A stretch of DNA of 64,000 bases from Oreohelix idahoensis. Its lineage: Eukaryota; Mollusca; Gastropoda; Stylommatophora; Oreohelicidae. Shown one piece after another: positions 46,582-58,067 of the stretch. The translations under genes and the position numbers were made by a program. The first letter of the stretch is position 1. The number at the start of each line of letters is the position of its first letter. The notes under the pieces were generated by a model. That model worked only from the letters and a program-made list of their open reading frames with translations, had not been told where the DNA came from and made no database searches. The stretch is taken from assembly GCA_024509875.1 (NCBI GenBank), contig JAMPIV010011350.1, forward strand, positions 124,001 through 188,000, read 5' to 3'.

Positions 46582-46894
46582 TTTTTTTTTTTTTTTTTTT
46601 TTTATTAATGTGTTTGCTACTTCATTTTGTAGCACGCCCCTTTCAACCATCTACCATGTACATGGATTTGTTGGTTATATCAGGACGTGTTTCTTTTATT
46701 GTAATATGTTTTTGTTTGTATTTGTTTTATATTATATTATCTCTAGTCGGTATTTTTCCTTTTGTAGTTATAGTTCAACATGGTTTTTAAAAAAAATTCC
46801 AATATATGCTATTTTCTAAGTTAGTATGTTTTTGCTTTTTACTGGATGGTTTATTTGGTTAATCTGTATGTTTCTGGGGCGAGTTTGGACTACT
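46582..46894 (-). mobile_element. short poly(A) retrocopy
   Basis: Starts with a 22-bp T run (46581-46603, a poly(A) tail read from the other strand). GTGAATTTGAAAT lies at 46569-46581 and again at 46895-46907, a perfect 13-bp TSD. The source is not recognised. It lies directly against the 3' end of LINE-C and shares its target sequence. Confidence 0.7.
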
Positions 46895-47352
46895 GTGAAT
46901 TTGAAATTGTTGTTGTTGTTGTTTTAATGAAATGATGGGTGGAGATCGGGCACTCAACCTCTGATCATTGTTGCCTCTTCTCTTTCCATCTTGGTCTACC
47001 CTGTTCAACCTGAAAGTTGGTTATAATTGGGGTATTTAGTGTCATTTTCTTTACTAATTTTGTATTCAATTTAAATAACTGTTGTCTTTTGCAGTTGCTG
47101 ATTTTTATTTATATTAGTATTTGTCAATTTTATTTTCTCTTTTGTATTGTTTCTAGATAACTATTGTCCTTTACACTTGGTTTTAATTTGTATTAGTATT
47201 TGTTCTTTTTGAGTTGTTGTCCCTTTTTTTTTTTTTTTTATACCTTGTCTTTCCTTGTCCTATGAGTAGTTATTTTTTTTTTTTGTTAATGCTTTGTTAG
47301 TTCTTGCTGCTTAATTTCTATTTAGTTGGATGATTTTCCTGAAGTTCTAACC

Positions 47353-50300
47353 TTATATTTTTTCCTTTGTTTTATGTATATATCTTTTAAGTATTGATTG
47401 GGCATCTCTTGGGGCATCTATACTTAAAACCTTATCACCTGTTAAGTCTATATTGTGATTTCTATAGTAAGTTTTTAATTCAAGCCTTTGTTGTTCATAC
47501 TTTTTACAGTGGATCAGGTAGTGGTCTATGTCATTCTCTTCCTGACATTCTTGGCAGTGTGGTTCTTCTACCATGAAGTATGCTGCACCGAGTCGGAGAC
47601 GCCACAGTTTTTTGTTCGATGGTATCTTTAATTCTTCTCTGACCTGGCATGTCCTCGTTGGTTCTTTCAGCAGTTTGAACGCGTGTCTGCCTTTTCTACT
47701 TTCCTTCCATGTTGTCTTCCATTCCTCGTTTATAGTTTCCTTCACTTGGCTCTTGATCTCTGACCTTCCCAGTCCTGCTTTTATATTGTTTTTACTTGTT
47801 CTTCCCTTCTTGGCATTCTGGTCTGCCAACTCGTTGCCAGCTATACCTATGTGTGCTGGAACCCACACTAGCCTCACACTACATCCTCTGTTCTCTAGTG
47901 ATGTATTAATTGCTAGAATTTCTTCCTTTATGTCTGGCCGGCTACATTTACCTGGGTGTTCTAGTGCTTGTAGTGATGATAGTGAGTCTGTAAATATCGT
48001 AACAGCTTCTGGTGGGTTATCTTCGATTATTTCTAGACTTTTAAGAATTGCTACCATCTCTGCAGTAAAAATCGATGCCCCTTCCGTTATACTGTAGCTC
48101 TTTTTTATTCCCCATTGTGGTATTACAACTCCGGCACCTAGTTGCCCACTATCACCCTTGGATCCATCAGTGTAGACGGCCAGACTTTGTTTAGTTAGTT
48201 GCTCTATGAACTTTCTACTTATCATTTTGGCTTCCTTATCTTCTATGTTTTGTTTGATCTTTTCAGTAAGTGAGTAGTCTATGATTGGTGATTTTAGTTC
48301 CCAGGGTGGTATTTTGCTTCTGTATTTATTACTATTTTCAATTGTGTTTGATAGTTCTTTGAACTGCATTAGGTCTTCTATAGTTCTCCATCCTGTTGGA
48401 TATCTATCTTTATTTAAGGGGACGTCCCATACACTTGGTTGGTTTTTGACAAATGCTTTATGTGCTGGGTGGGTCACTTCTTGTGCTACTTTACTCCAAT
48501 AATTTAATCTCAGTTCTTTCCGTCTTAGACCAAGGGGAGGTATGCCGAGAGCTACTTCTAGAGCTTCTACTGGTGTCGATATAAATGCACCTGTAATAGT
48601 TCTCATGGCTGCATTTTGAATCCTGTCCAGTTTTGCTTTGTTAGAAGCTGCAGCTGAGTCATAGACTATGCTGGCATAATCCAGTTTCCCCCTGATGAAG
48701 GACTTGTAGAACATAAGCATTATTTTATTGCTGGCCCCCCATCCATTACCTTTTACAATCCTTAGTATATTTAGGGGTCCCCTACAGCTTTCTACCAAAT
48801 TGTCTATATGTTTATTATAATTTAGTTGTTTATCTAAAGTTACGCCCAGAAATCTAGTTGTTGAGGAGGTACATATTTTCTGTCCTTTAATGGTTATATT
48901 GATTTTGTTATTTTTTTTTAAAATTTCCTTTGCTGAAAATCATACCTACTGTTTTGTTTACATTAATTTGGAAGCCCCAACTTTTCATCCACTCTGAAAC
49001 TTTGTCTATTTGATTTTGAAGTTTTTTGTAAACATGGTCCAAGTTTTTTCCAGATCGCCAAATGGCACAGTCATCTGCAAATTGTGATACTGCATTCTTT
49101 ATGTCATTAAATTCATCTGCTAAATCATTTACAGCTATAGTGAAAATTGAAGGAGAGATCACTGATCCTTGAGGAATCCCATTCTGTTGTTCATATATTT
49201 CTGACCTATCATTATTCACCTGTACAGCAAAATACCTGTCCTGTAAAAAGTTTTCTAGATACCTATAGGTTTTACCAGTAATGCCAATCTTTTTCATTTT
49301 GTAAAGAGCTCCATCGCGCCAGCATTCATCATATGCTCTAGCTACATCTAGAAAGACTGCTACTGTTTTCTCTTTCCTCTTGAACCCTAGCTTTACATCA
49401 TGTTCTAATCTTACAAGCTGGTCTACTGTACTTCTGTCTGCTCTAAACCCTGACTGGTTTGGGCTATATAACTGGTTTTTTTCCAGGTAGAATTTAACTC
49501 TTTTATTCACAACAGTTTCCAGTATTTTACCTAGTTGTGATGTTAAGGAGATAGGCCTATATGAACTTACTTCATGGGCTTCCTTATTGGGTTTTAGAAT
49601 GGGTACTATCATAGCTACTTTCCATGCTTTTGGTATCTTTCCTAAGTTCCAGATTTTGTTATAAAGTGAAGTTATTATGTTTATAGTTCTTTTGGGTACT
49701 TTCTTAAGGATTTCATAACTAAGTATATCTTGCCCTGAGGCAGTATTAGATTTATCTTTTATTGCATTAGTTACTTCTTCCTCTGTTATATCAGCATCTA
49801 AATAGTTTGTTTCATCTATCTGGTCTGGTATTTCTTTTAAAAACTGTATCCTAAGTCTTTCTCTTCTCTCATTTTCTTCCTGTCCAAGGCTACTTTTTGC
49901 ACTGACTTTATAGAAATACTCGGCAAGGGCATTAGCTTTTTCTTTATCTGTTTCTGCTCTCTTTGGTAGTTTGATTGTTGGCATTATTGTTTTCTTATTG
50001 TTCCCTTTGATTGCCTTAAGCTTTCTCCATACTTCTCTAATTTGAGTGCTAGGTTTAAGTGACTGACAAAACTCCTTCCAGTTAGTTTCTTTGGCTTTGA
50101 ATATTATTCTGTTAGATTCATTCCTAATAAGTTTATACTTATCATAATTTTCTTCTGTTCTGTTATTTCTATATTTTTGTAAGGCCCTTTTTCTTCTCTC
50201 ATGAATTTCTGCACAGCTTTTATTCCACCAGGCAACTGGTTCTTTATTCCATTGAGTTTCTCTTTTCTTATTAATGTTATTTTTTTGTTTAAGGTGTTGT

Positions 50301-51163
50301 GGCATATTTTTATTTGGTATATACTTTATTGCTATTTTCAGAATTTCATTGGTCAGTGTTTCTGCCCACAAGTCAGTATCATCTGATTCCATGTCTTTAT
50401 ATTCCATCACCTCCAGCTCTGATTGGAAAGCTTCCCAGTTTGCTTTTTTATAGTTGAAGGTAGGTTTCTCTGGTTCTGGGTTTGGAATGACATTTTCATG
50501 CATGGTTATTACAATGGGCAGATGATCTGAGTTTGTGTCTTGTAACACTTCCCAATTTACATTCGCTAGGTTGTTAGTTGCTATACTTATGTCTATTGCT
50601 GAGTCTGCCCTATTAGCTTGTGGATTAATTCTTGTTGCAGATCCATCATTTAGTATTAGTAGTTCATTGTTTTCTATGAAGTCAAGTAGGCATTTTCCTG
50701 CATTATCTGTATGTTGTCCACCCCAAGCACAATGATGGGAATTAAAATCGCCTACTATGATTGTTTTGGGGCCTAGTCTGGTGCTTATGGCTAGTATTTC
50801 TTCATCTTTAATTATGCCATCTTTAGCATATACATTTAGAATTGTTAGATTGTTTGGTTCAGCTGCTATAGTAACCTGGATACCTTCTATATTGGTTGTA
50901 TTAAAAACTTCCCAGTCTATGATTTTAAATTTTTCGCTAACTAAGACTGCGACACCACCTCCTCTACCTTCTTTCCTATCGTGTCTAAGTATCTTAAAGC
51001 CCTTACAACTATATCTACTATTTGGGTTTAAATGGGTCTCTTGAAGAGCATATATATCAGTAGTTAATCCTGTCTCTGATAGTAGGGGTGCAAAATTCTT
51101 TTTGATACCCCTACAATTCCACTGTATAATTTTAAATCTTTCTAAATTGAATTTTAACATCAT
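47353..51163 (-). pseudogene. LINE-C ORF2 polyprotein, one frameshift
   Basis: Starts at 51163 (MMLKFNLERFKIIQWNCRG). Endonuclease: IYALQETHLNPN (Glu), GGGVAVLV, TIIVGDFNSHHCAWGG, DTNSDHLPIVI. Reverse transcriptase: YRPISLTSQLGKILE, palm A VAVFLDVARAYDECW, GIPQGSVISPSIFTIAVNDL, palm C QFADDCAIW. RNase H: LAVYTDGSKGDSG, FTAEMVAIL, IFTDSLSSLQAL, WVPAHIGIAGNELADQN. C-terminal zinc tail: CQECQEENDIDHYLIHC. All catalytic residues are present. The only break is at about 48905-48915, where a run of nine A's ends the first frame; LINE-C' has a shorter run there. The rest (about 48904 to 47353) follows in the next frame. A young element, or an assembly error in the homopolymer. Confidence 0.92.
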
Positions 51164-51647
51164 CTATTATCCCTTTTATTTTGGTTAACTATCAATTTGC
51201 TCTTAATCTGTATTCCCTGCACTCGTGGACCCATCATCAATCAAGTTCTCTAGAAAAGCCTTATTAAAACTTATCATTGTATCCGTAACTTTTTCTGTTA
51301 TGTATGGTAAAAGTGCATCAACGTGTTCTTTGATAGAGCTAGTTTCTTCTAGGTTGACCACTTTCCTATTTTCATCTAATGCTACATTCCCTTCTCTCCC
51401 TATGTTGATCTCCTGCCTTTCACTTTCCATTCTTTTTAGTATTATTTCACTTTCTTCTTTTAGTTCGGAAAGTTTGACTAGCATTATTTCATTTTCTTCT
51501 TTCAGTGCAGTCAGTTTAGCCACATCCTGGGTAATTTGGAACTGTATGGCTTTCACTTCTTGTAGCAATGCCTCTGCACTTTTCAGTGAATTCACATTTT
51601 CCAGAGTTGTAGCTGACCTGTCTGGCTTGCTGCTTTCTTTTGTTTTG

Positions 51648-52749
51648 TTAGTTATTTTTCTGTTCTTTTGACTGCTGCGTTTTAATAGTTTTAATTTCTT
51701 CTTTAAGAGATTTTATTTCTTCTACAACTTTACTGTTTGTGTTTTTTGCGTTTTCTTTTATTTCTTTAATTACTGTTTTAAATGGTGTTCTTGTTATGAT
51801 GGATTCTTTTAGTGCTTGTTTGGTTTGCTGGTACACTGGACAGCCCTGATACCTGGCACTGTGGTTCCCTTTGCAATTGGAACACTTTCTGTTCCCATTC
51901 GCCTTTTTGTAGTCGGTATCTGCCTTTGCCTTTTCACACTGTGTAGAGGGGTGGTTACTGGAGCAGTACCGACAAACTGTTCTCCCCTTACAATTGTTCC
52001 TTCCATGGCCGAATTTCAGACAGTTGGAGCACTGTAGCACAGGGGGAATGTAAGCTTCGGTGTGCTTCTTGGTTTTCCCAAATAGTAGTGTTTTAGGGGT
52101 TTCCCTCCCTTCTGCCGTTATTATAACCACTGGGGTTACAATGCTCCCTTTCACCATTATTCTGTCCACATGTACCAACTTTATGTCTGGGTTCTGTTTT
52201 GCGATGCTGTTCATAACTTCCTCGCTTGAAAGGTTAATGTTTATCCCTTTTAACACACACCTATTGGTCTCTTTTGCCAGCTCTATCTTTACTTTTATGT
52301 CGTGTGCCAGAGTCACTGTTTTTTGCTTCTACTTTGAGTTCCTCTAACATCTCTTTTATTCTGTCGCTCTGATTTGGGGTAATTATTATGCCAAAATGGG
52401 TTTTTGAAATTTTGGCTATCGCCTTTTTGCCTAACACAGGATCAAGGATTTTTATAATTTTGTCTTCATCTAGTGCTTTGATCTTGACAACCTCACCAGC
52501 TACTTGTGTTATCTTTAACCGACATATGTTTTCTACATCTTTATTTTGGGAAACTGCCTGGGATGCTTTATGTCTTGAGTCTTCTTTGGTACTTTCATTG
52601 CTATTTTTTTGGTTAGAAATTTCTTCTATATGGGGGCCTGACTATTCTTCTAGTTTATCGTGCCTGGTGTCCCTATCTTTGTTTTTAACTGCTTCTGCCC
52701 ACGTTTTGCCTTCACCTGACTGTGATCTAGTTAGGACTACAGGTGCCAT
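51648..52749 (-). pseudogene. LINE-C ORF1, Gag-like, broken
   Basis: Starts at ATG 52749 (MAPVVLTRSQSGEGKTWAEA). An in-frame stop lies near 52644 and a frame change near 52320-52330, after which the frame ending at 51648 carries the main part. This has the esterase-less Jockey-type RNA-binding core (LKGININLSSEEVMNSI, VHVDRIMVKGSIVTPVV) and three zinc knuckles: CSNCLKFGHGRNNC, CRYCSSNHPSTQC and CSNCKGNHSARYQGC. A coiled-coil tail is found in a further frame (51595 to 51203: LTALKEENEIMLVKLSEL). It would coat element RNA; in this copy it is split into pieces. Confidence 0.85.
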
Positions 52750-53929
52750 GTTTGGTTATGAGCTATGTCCTAATTTCCTATTTGAATTTCTTTACTTATT
52801 GTTCTTTCCTATTTCTTTTAGCTCCCTTTCTTTTATTTTGTTATTAATTTAATTATTTTATTGTGCTATCTTGTTCTTATTCTTAGAAGTTTGGTCTATT
52901 TTGGTTCAAATCTTTCGATCTGGTAAATCTAAAATTCCCTTAACCACTAATATTTATTATTAATAATTGATTAACACTACTAGGATCTATGATTACAGTT
53001 TAGGATGATTCAACTTTTTGCTATTTTCTGATGAGTTAAGTAAAGTAAAAATGTCTACCGTACCACGCAATGGAAAGCACGTGGCGCCTGGGCCTATTAA
53101 AATTTATTTGTTTCTTTTTAATTTATGGCTATTCCTATTTTATATTATCACTCCTAGCCAGTATCAAGCAGTCAACAATTATACTAACCGCTTAAATTGT
53201 ATACAAAATAGAAACAGCAAATAAATTAAATTCAACTTATCTGGTTTGTATTTCTCCCGGTTGTGTGCGAACGCTGCGTGCTGTTAATTTGAAATCATTT
53301 ACGTCCGCCCTTATATATGCAGCTACCGGACGTACAGGAAACAAGGCTCGCAACTCCAGCAAACTTCCCAAAAAAGTTGTAACTTCGGGGGGTTTGTGCT
53401 AGAGGTGTTTCAAACCTTGGTCTCGTGCATTTCACCTAACCCAGTTCAAGCCTTTGGAGTTATATATTTCCGTTCTCCATGAGTTTACCTGTATATCCAT
53501 ATGTTGTTTTCCCATATCTGTCGTGTTAACGATTATATATTGAATTATAAATAGGAAAAACACAGCATTTCTCAATGCACGGACACTATTCTTGCGAAAT
53601 TCTTCACAACTACTTACTCCCTTCTGATTTCCTTGTACCTATACATAAATGAAGATATTCCCGTCAAAAGGAGACCATTCTCATCCTTGTCTGTCATTCC
53701 GTTCTCCTTCCCGATCGCTAATTCTAACCATGTTTCGGACGATTATTCTTCCTTATACAATCGCCGAAGTCGTTCTATCTGACCGTGGGAAACCCCTTCT
53801 CTGATTGGCTGCCCTAGATACACACAGGAAAATACCCCTGCATTCCTTTGTTCAGGTCAGCACACTGGTGTCCCACTTTTCGGTCTTCAAACATTTAACT
53901 AGGCAATGCGTAACATGCGACAATAACCA

Positions 53930-54970
53930 TTGCACAACAATATGCCTCAACGACGAAAGCTGAGTATTGTAGATAAAGGAAGAGCCATTGCGTGGTTGCA
54001 GGAAGGTCTTACTGTCCGAAATGTCGCTCAGAGGCTTGCAGTATCTCATTCAGTTATTGTCAGACTGCAGCAGCGCTTTGCCCAGACTGGAATCGTCGAG
54101 GAACGGCAACGCACATGTCGTGCTAGAGTCACTACACTTCGAGAAGATCGCTTAATTCAGAGGCAAGCACTGCAACGGAGAACTGCAAGTGCAAATGTTA
54201 TCAGACAGTTCCTCAGAGATGCTACCAACACTGTAGTCAGTGATCAGACTATTTGGAATCGCCTTCACGATGCCAACCTTCGTGATTGTCGTCCAGCCAT
54301 TCGACCACACTTGACTGCTGCCCACAGAGCAGCTCGTTTAGCATGGTGTATGCAGCACGTGCAGTGGCAACGTGCACAGTGGGCTAACGTTATGTTTACG
54401 GATGAGTCCCGATTTGTCTTGGAGCCTACAGATGGACGAATCAGAGTATGGAGGCGTCGTGGTGAACGCTTTAGTGATGCTGCAGTCATCGAACGTAACC
54501 GATATGGTGCTGGATCAGTGATGATGTGGGGAGGCATTAGTTTACTCCACAGAACCCCCCTCTATCATGTGATTGGGAATCTGAATGGTGACCGCTACCG
54601 TGACGAGATTCTACAGCCTCTTGCCATCCCAGCCCTGCAAGTTATTGGGCACAATGCAGTCCTTCAAGATGATAATGCAAGACCACACCGTTCTCGTGCA
54701 GTAAATGCTTTCCTGCAAGAAGCGGGTGTCAACAGAATGGATTGGCCTGCAAACAGTCCTGATTTGAATCCCATAGAACATCTTTGGGACGAGCTTGGGC
54801 GACGAGTTAAGCAACATCAGCCATCTCCTGCAAGTCTGCATGAACTGCTTCTGGTACTTCAGCATCAGTGGCAGGCAGTGCCCCAATGCTTCATTCGCAA
54901 GCTCATCATTTCCATGCGACAGCGGTGCCTTGAAAGTATCGCCACTAATGGAGGACACACACGCTACTGA
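53930..54970 (+). CDS. Tc1-like transposase, intact DD34E
   Basis: 346 codons without a break. The N-terminus has two helix-turn-helix DNA-binding parts: KLSIVDKGRAIAWLQEGLT with VRNVAQRLAVSHSVIVRLQ, then REDRLIQRQALQRRTASANV. The catalytic domain has MFTDESRFVLEP (first Asp, about residue 159), VLQDDNARPHRS (second Asp) and NSPDLNPIEHLWDELGR (Glu, 34 residues after the second Asp). GSVMMWGGIS is the usual block between them. The start may be Met 1 (53930) or Met 5 (53942, MPQRRKLS). The enzyme would cut at the CCCTTCAAAAG ends and insert at TA. It is the best-preserved protein in the window and may be active or recently so, though LINE-C within the element now separates the ends by 10 kb. 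Confidence 0.93.
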   Translation: MHNNMPQRRKLSIVDKGRAIAWLQEGLTVRNVAQRLAVSHSVIVRLQQRFAQTGIVEERQRTCRARVTTLREDRLIQRQALQRRTASANVIRQFLRDATNTVVSDQTIWNRLHDANLRDCRPAIRPHLTAAHRAARLAWCMQHVQWQRAQWANVMFTDESRFVLEPTDGRIRVWRRRGERFSDAAVIERNRYGAGSVMMWGGISLLHRTPLYHVIGNLNGDRYRDEILQPLAIPALQVIGHNAVLQDDNARPHRSRAVNAFLQEAGVNRMDWPANSPDLNPIEHLWDELGRRVKQHQPSPASLHELLLVLQHQWQAVPQCFIRKLIISMRQRCLESIATNGGHTRY

Positions 54971-55188
54971 CAATGTTGACCTTTGGTGTTATTCTCATTA
55001 ATTTTGAAAATGAGGGCTGTATTGATTGCTGTGCTGTAATTTTACACACGTTAATGCAACCGTCATGAAAATAGTGTTGATTGTCACTGATAAGCTTGTC
55101 ATGTTATATTTTGAAGTGCTGTGTTTTTATTTTTCATTTTCATTTCACTTTGCACCCTTAATAAAAATGGTCCTTAACTTCTTTTGAA

Positions 55189-55190
<2 letters not shown>

Positions 55191-55282
<92 letters not shown>
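55191..55282. repeat. (TA)n microsatellite, right of Tc1
   Basis: About 92 bp of AT dinucleotides between the Tc1 right end and the rDNA-containing segment. Confidence 0.98.
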
Positions 55283-55285
<3 letters not shown>

Positions 55286-55490
55286 TATCTTCCCTGCCAG
55301 TCATTTCTGGCCATAGGAGCGTACCTTCCGAAATAACTTTCGGTGGCACGAGGTTGGGCAATTGTAGGTCGAGCTGTTGCCCATGCAGCAAGACCCGGCC
55401 TGGACGCCAGAGGAACGGACTAGCCGATACAGTCTGACACCAGTAGCAACCGCCTAGTCACTAGTAGGATACGGAACTTGCCCTCGGTAA
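55283..55490 (-). other. non-rRNA sequence fused to 18S start
   Basis: Read on the minus strand it follows the 18S block directly, but no longer matches 18S after CTAATACATGC. It is GC-rich, with a small hairpin (CCGAAAGTTATTTCGG), and ends in the (TA)n tract like a tail. Origin unknown; it may be the 3' part of an rDNA-inserting or SINE-like element. Confidence 0.5.
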
Positions 55491-55663
55491 GCATGTATTA
55501 GCTCTAGAATTGCCACAGTTATCCAAGTAGGATCGTGTCATCTAAGGAACCTCGACTGATTTAATGAGCCATTCGCGGTTTCACCGTGAGACAGTGTGAA
55601 CTTAGACATGCATGGCTTAATCTTTGAGACAAGCATATGACTACTGGCAGGATCAACCAGATA
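55491..55663 (-). rRNA. 18S rRNA, first ~172 nt (fragment)
   Basis: On the minus strand the sequence starts with TCTGGTTGATCCTGCCAGTA and goes on through CATATGCTTGTCTCAAAGAT, TAAGCCATGCATGTCTAAG, TCACGGTGAAACCGCGAATG, GCTCATTAAATCAGTCGAGG and GATAACTGTGGCAATTCTAG to CTAATACATGC. These are the universally conserved first helices of eukaryotic 18S rRNA with no visible change. The match then ends abruptly. It is a dispersed fragment, not a functional rRNA gene. Confidence 0.95.
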
Positions 55664-55809
55664 ACTGTCCGAACACAGCATTTCTTAGCTCGCGCGGGGA
55701 GGGAGACAGCGCTTTGTGCAGAGCGGATCCCAGCGGCCCCGGCGATTTTATTCTTGCGAGAACCACTGGCCGCCTGCCGACTAGTCGGACAGGACTGGCC
55801 GAAAGCGAC
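55664..55809 (-). other. probable rDNA 5' external spacer, part next to 18S
   Basis: GC-rich sequence directly upstream of the 18S start, where the 5' ETS lies in an rDNA unit. It continues at 62245-62455 beyond LINE-C'. The assignment rests on position only. Confidence 0.6.
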
Positions 55810-56310
55810 TTTTTGGGATACCGGAGAGAACATTCCACTTCCGTCTACTACAGGGGTAACACGCATTTTTGCTTACCTCAAGCCACACAAGCATGATACG
55901 TCCTTATTAGGACGAGACACCAGTGAAGACATCCTTCGAACTACACAAGTTCTCAGATAAGTTGATATTTTTTATCCATCTTCAGTGTTAGATTATCGCA
56001 GTTAATTTTAGAAAATAAAAATAATAGAAATTAAATAGCGCCACGTGGCAATTCTTTGAGTGAGATCAGGCAGCCATCTTGAAAGACATATTTAAGTAGT
56101 GAATAATTTATACTTTTGTTGTTAGTATTAGAGTAGGCCTATTGTAGTTAAGGTTAAGTATTAGGGGACTATTTAATTTAAGAATCGTAGTGGGGAACAG
56201 ATAAATATAACAAAATAAGCCAAAAGCCAAAGATTTCATAATATTCAATCATCAGAATATAATTCAAAGACAACAAATAGTAGCATACTAAAAGACAGGG
56301 AAAATAACCA

Positions 56311-58028
56311 ATGGAAGTATTCACCAGAAAACAGTCCGGGGAAGGAAAAGCGATGGCCAAAACTCCAGAAAAAGACAAAACTTTAAACCGGACAGAAAGA
56401 AACAGGACCACGAACCCTGAAATCAGAAAAACAGAACTAAAGGACACGAGTGAAACAATAATGGAAAATCGGGAAGGAGGCGCGGAAGGAAAAACAACAA
56501 AAAGCAGAATCAACAAAGGAGAAAGATCAGGAACCAGCGCAGCGAACGGAAAGAAAGGACCCAGGGAAAAGGATAATCAGGACAGCCAGGTAAACGCAGA
56601 CAAAACAAGTCATGAAACCAGAGGAGAGGACAAAGAAGACTCCAGCCGAAAGGGAACCCCCCAAAATGTGAAAATAACACAAATAGCTGGAACGGAAGGC
56701 ACGCTTCGATCTCTCCCGGACGACAAAATTCTGATAATCCTAGAAAAAATCATCGACAAAAAAGCCATTGCCAAATTGCAGAAACATAACAGTGGGATAA
56801 TACTCACACTAAATGTAACAGAAAAAACTAAAAATTTACTGCAAGAACTGCGGGACAGACCAAAGATGATTCAACTGGCCCACAACATCAAAATACAAAT
56901 AGAGATTTTAAAAGAAACCAGAAAAAGTGTGATAAAAGGCATAAACCCAACCCTGACAGGGGAGGAAGTGCTAAACAATCTGTCCAAAATGAACCCAGAT
57001 TTAAAGCTGGTGCACGTTGAACGTATAAAAGTGAAAGGGAGTATAGTAACCCCAGTGATAGTGATTACAACAGAAGGTAGGGAACCCCCCAAGACGGTAA
57101 TATTTGGGAAAGCACAAAAAACACAGAAGCCTTCATTCCACCAGTGCTGCAGTGCTCCAACTGCATGAAGTTTGGCCATGGCCGACAAAGTTGCAGGGGG
57201 AAGGCAGTATGTAGGTTTTGTGCGGGAGCACACCCTTTCACACAATGCGAAAAGGCAAAGTCAGATACTGACTATAAAAAGGAAAATGCAAACAGAAAAT
57301 GCATTAATTGCCAAGGAAACCATAGCGCCAGATTCCAGGGCTGCCCAGTTTATCAGCAGACCAAAAAAGCACTGAAGGAAGCTATAACAACCCAAACCCC
57401 TTTCAAAACTGTCATTAAAGAATTAAAGGAAAACGATACCTATACGAGCACTAAAGTTATAACAATAATTAAGAGTGTGCAAGAAGATGTCAAAATGCTT
57501 AAAACACAGAGGGTAAAAGAAAGTAAGAACAAGTTAGAAAATAATAAAATAGTACCAAAAAACCAGTCAGATGATTCAACTACATCCTCGAACGACACAA
57601 GTGCACTGAAAAGTGCAGAGGCAGTGCTTCAAGAAGTGAAAGCCATACAGCACCAAATTTCCCAGGATATAGCTAAACTGACTGTACTAAAAGAAGAAAA
57701 TGAAATGATACTAGTCAAACTGTCCGAACAAAAAGAAGAAAGTGAGGTAATGCTAAAAAGAATGGAAAGTGAAAGACAGGAGATTGGCATAGGAAGAGAA
57801 GGGAATGTAGCATTGGATGAAAATAGGAAAGTGGTCAAAAAGAACAAAAGGCAACAGGAAAACAAAAGCAACCTAGAAGAAACTATCATAGAAACTATCA
57901 AAAAACATTTTGAGGCACATTTACCACACTTAGCGGAAGAAGTTAGGGATATAATGACAAGTATAAATAGGGATTTTCTTGAGAGCTTGATGGATAGTGA
58001 GTCCACGGGTACAGGAAATGCAGAATAA
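56311..58028 (+). pseudogene. LINE-C' ORF1, Gag-like, one frameshift
   Basis: Starts at ATG 56311 (MEVFTRKQSGEGKAMAK). A long charged, disordered N-terminus is followed by IDKKAIAKLQKHNSGIIL and VIKGINPTLTGEEVLNNL, VHVERIKVKGSIVTPVI. The frame breaks near 57110-57130 in an A run, and the rest reads in the frame of 57144-58028. Zinc knuckles CSNCMKFGHGRQSC, CRFCAGAHPFTQC and CINCQGNHSARFQGC come first, then a coiled coil (LTVLKEENEMILVKLSEQ). It is less broken than LINE-C ORF1, and much of it differs from it. Confidence 0.88.
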
Positions 58029-58067
58029 GAGCAAATTTGATAGCTACCAAAATAAAAGGTACACTAG

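Larger units (their letters stand above)
46908..53285 (-). mobile_element. LINE-C, full-length-looking, Jockey-like
   Basis: 6378 bp on the minus strand. AATTTGAAAT at 46898-46907 and at 53286-53295 form a 10-bp TSD. Order on the minus strand: 5' UTR (53285-52750), ORF1 (Gag-like), ORF2 (EN-RT-RNase H), 3' UTR (47352-46930) and a (CAA)n tail. Its ORF2 and 3' UTR are close to LINE-C' (55810-62233), but its 5' UTR and ORF1 differ widely. Confidence 0.92.

Noticed and set aside
47573..48097. Plus-strand frame of 174 codons (and its twin on the minus strand at 61059-61583)
   Set aside because: Antisense shadows of the RNase H part of the LINE-C and LINE-C' ORF2.
55491..55663. A functional 18S rRNA gene
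   Set aside because: Only about 172 nt of ~1.8 kb are present before an abrupt end.
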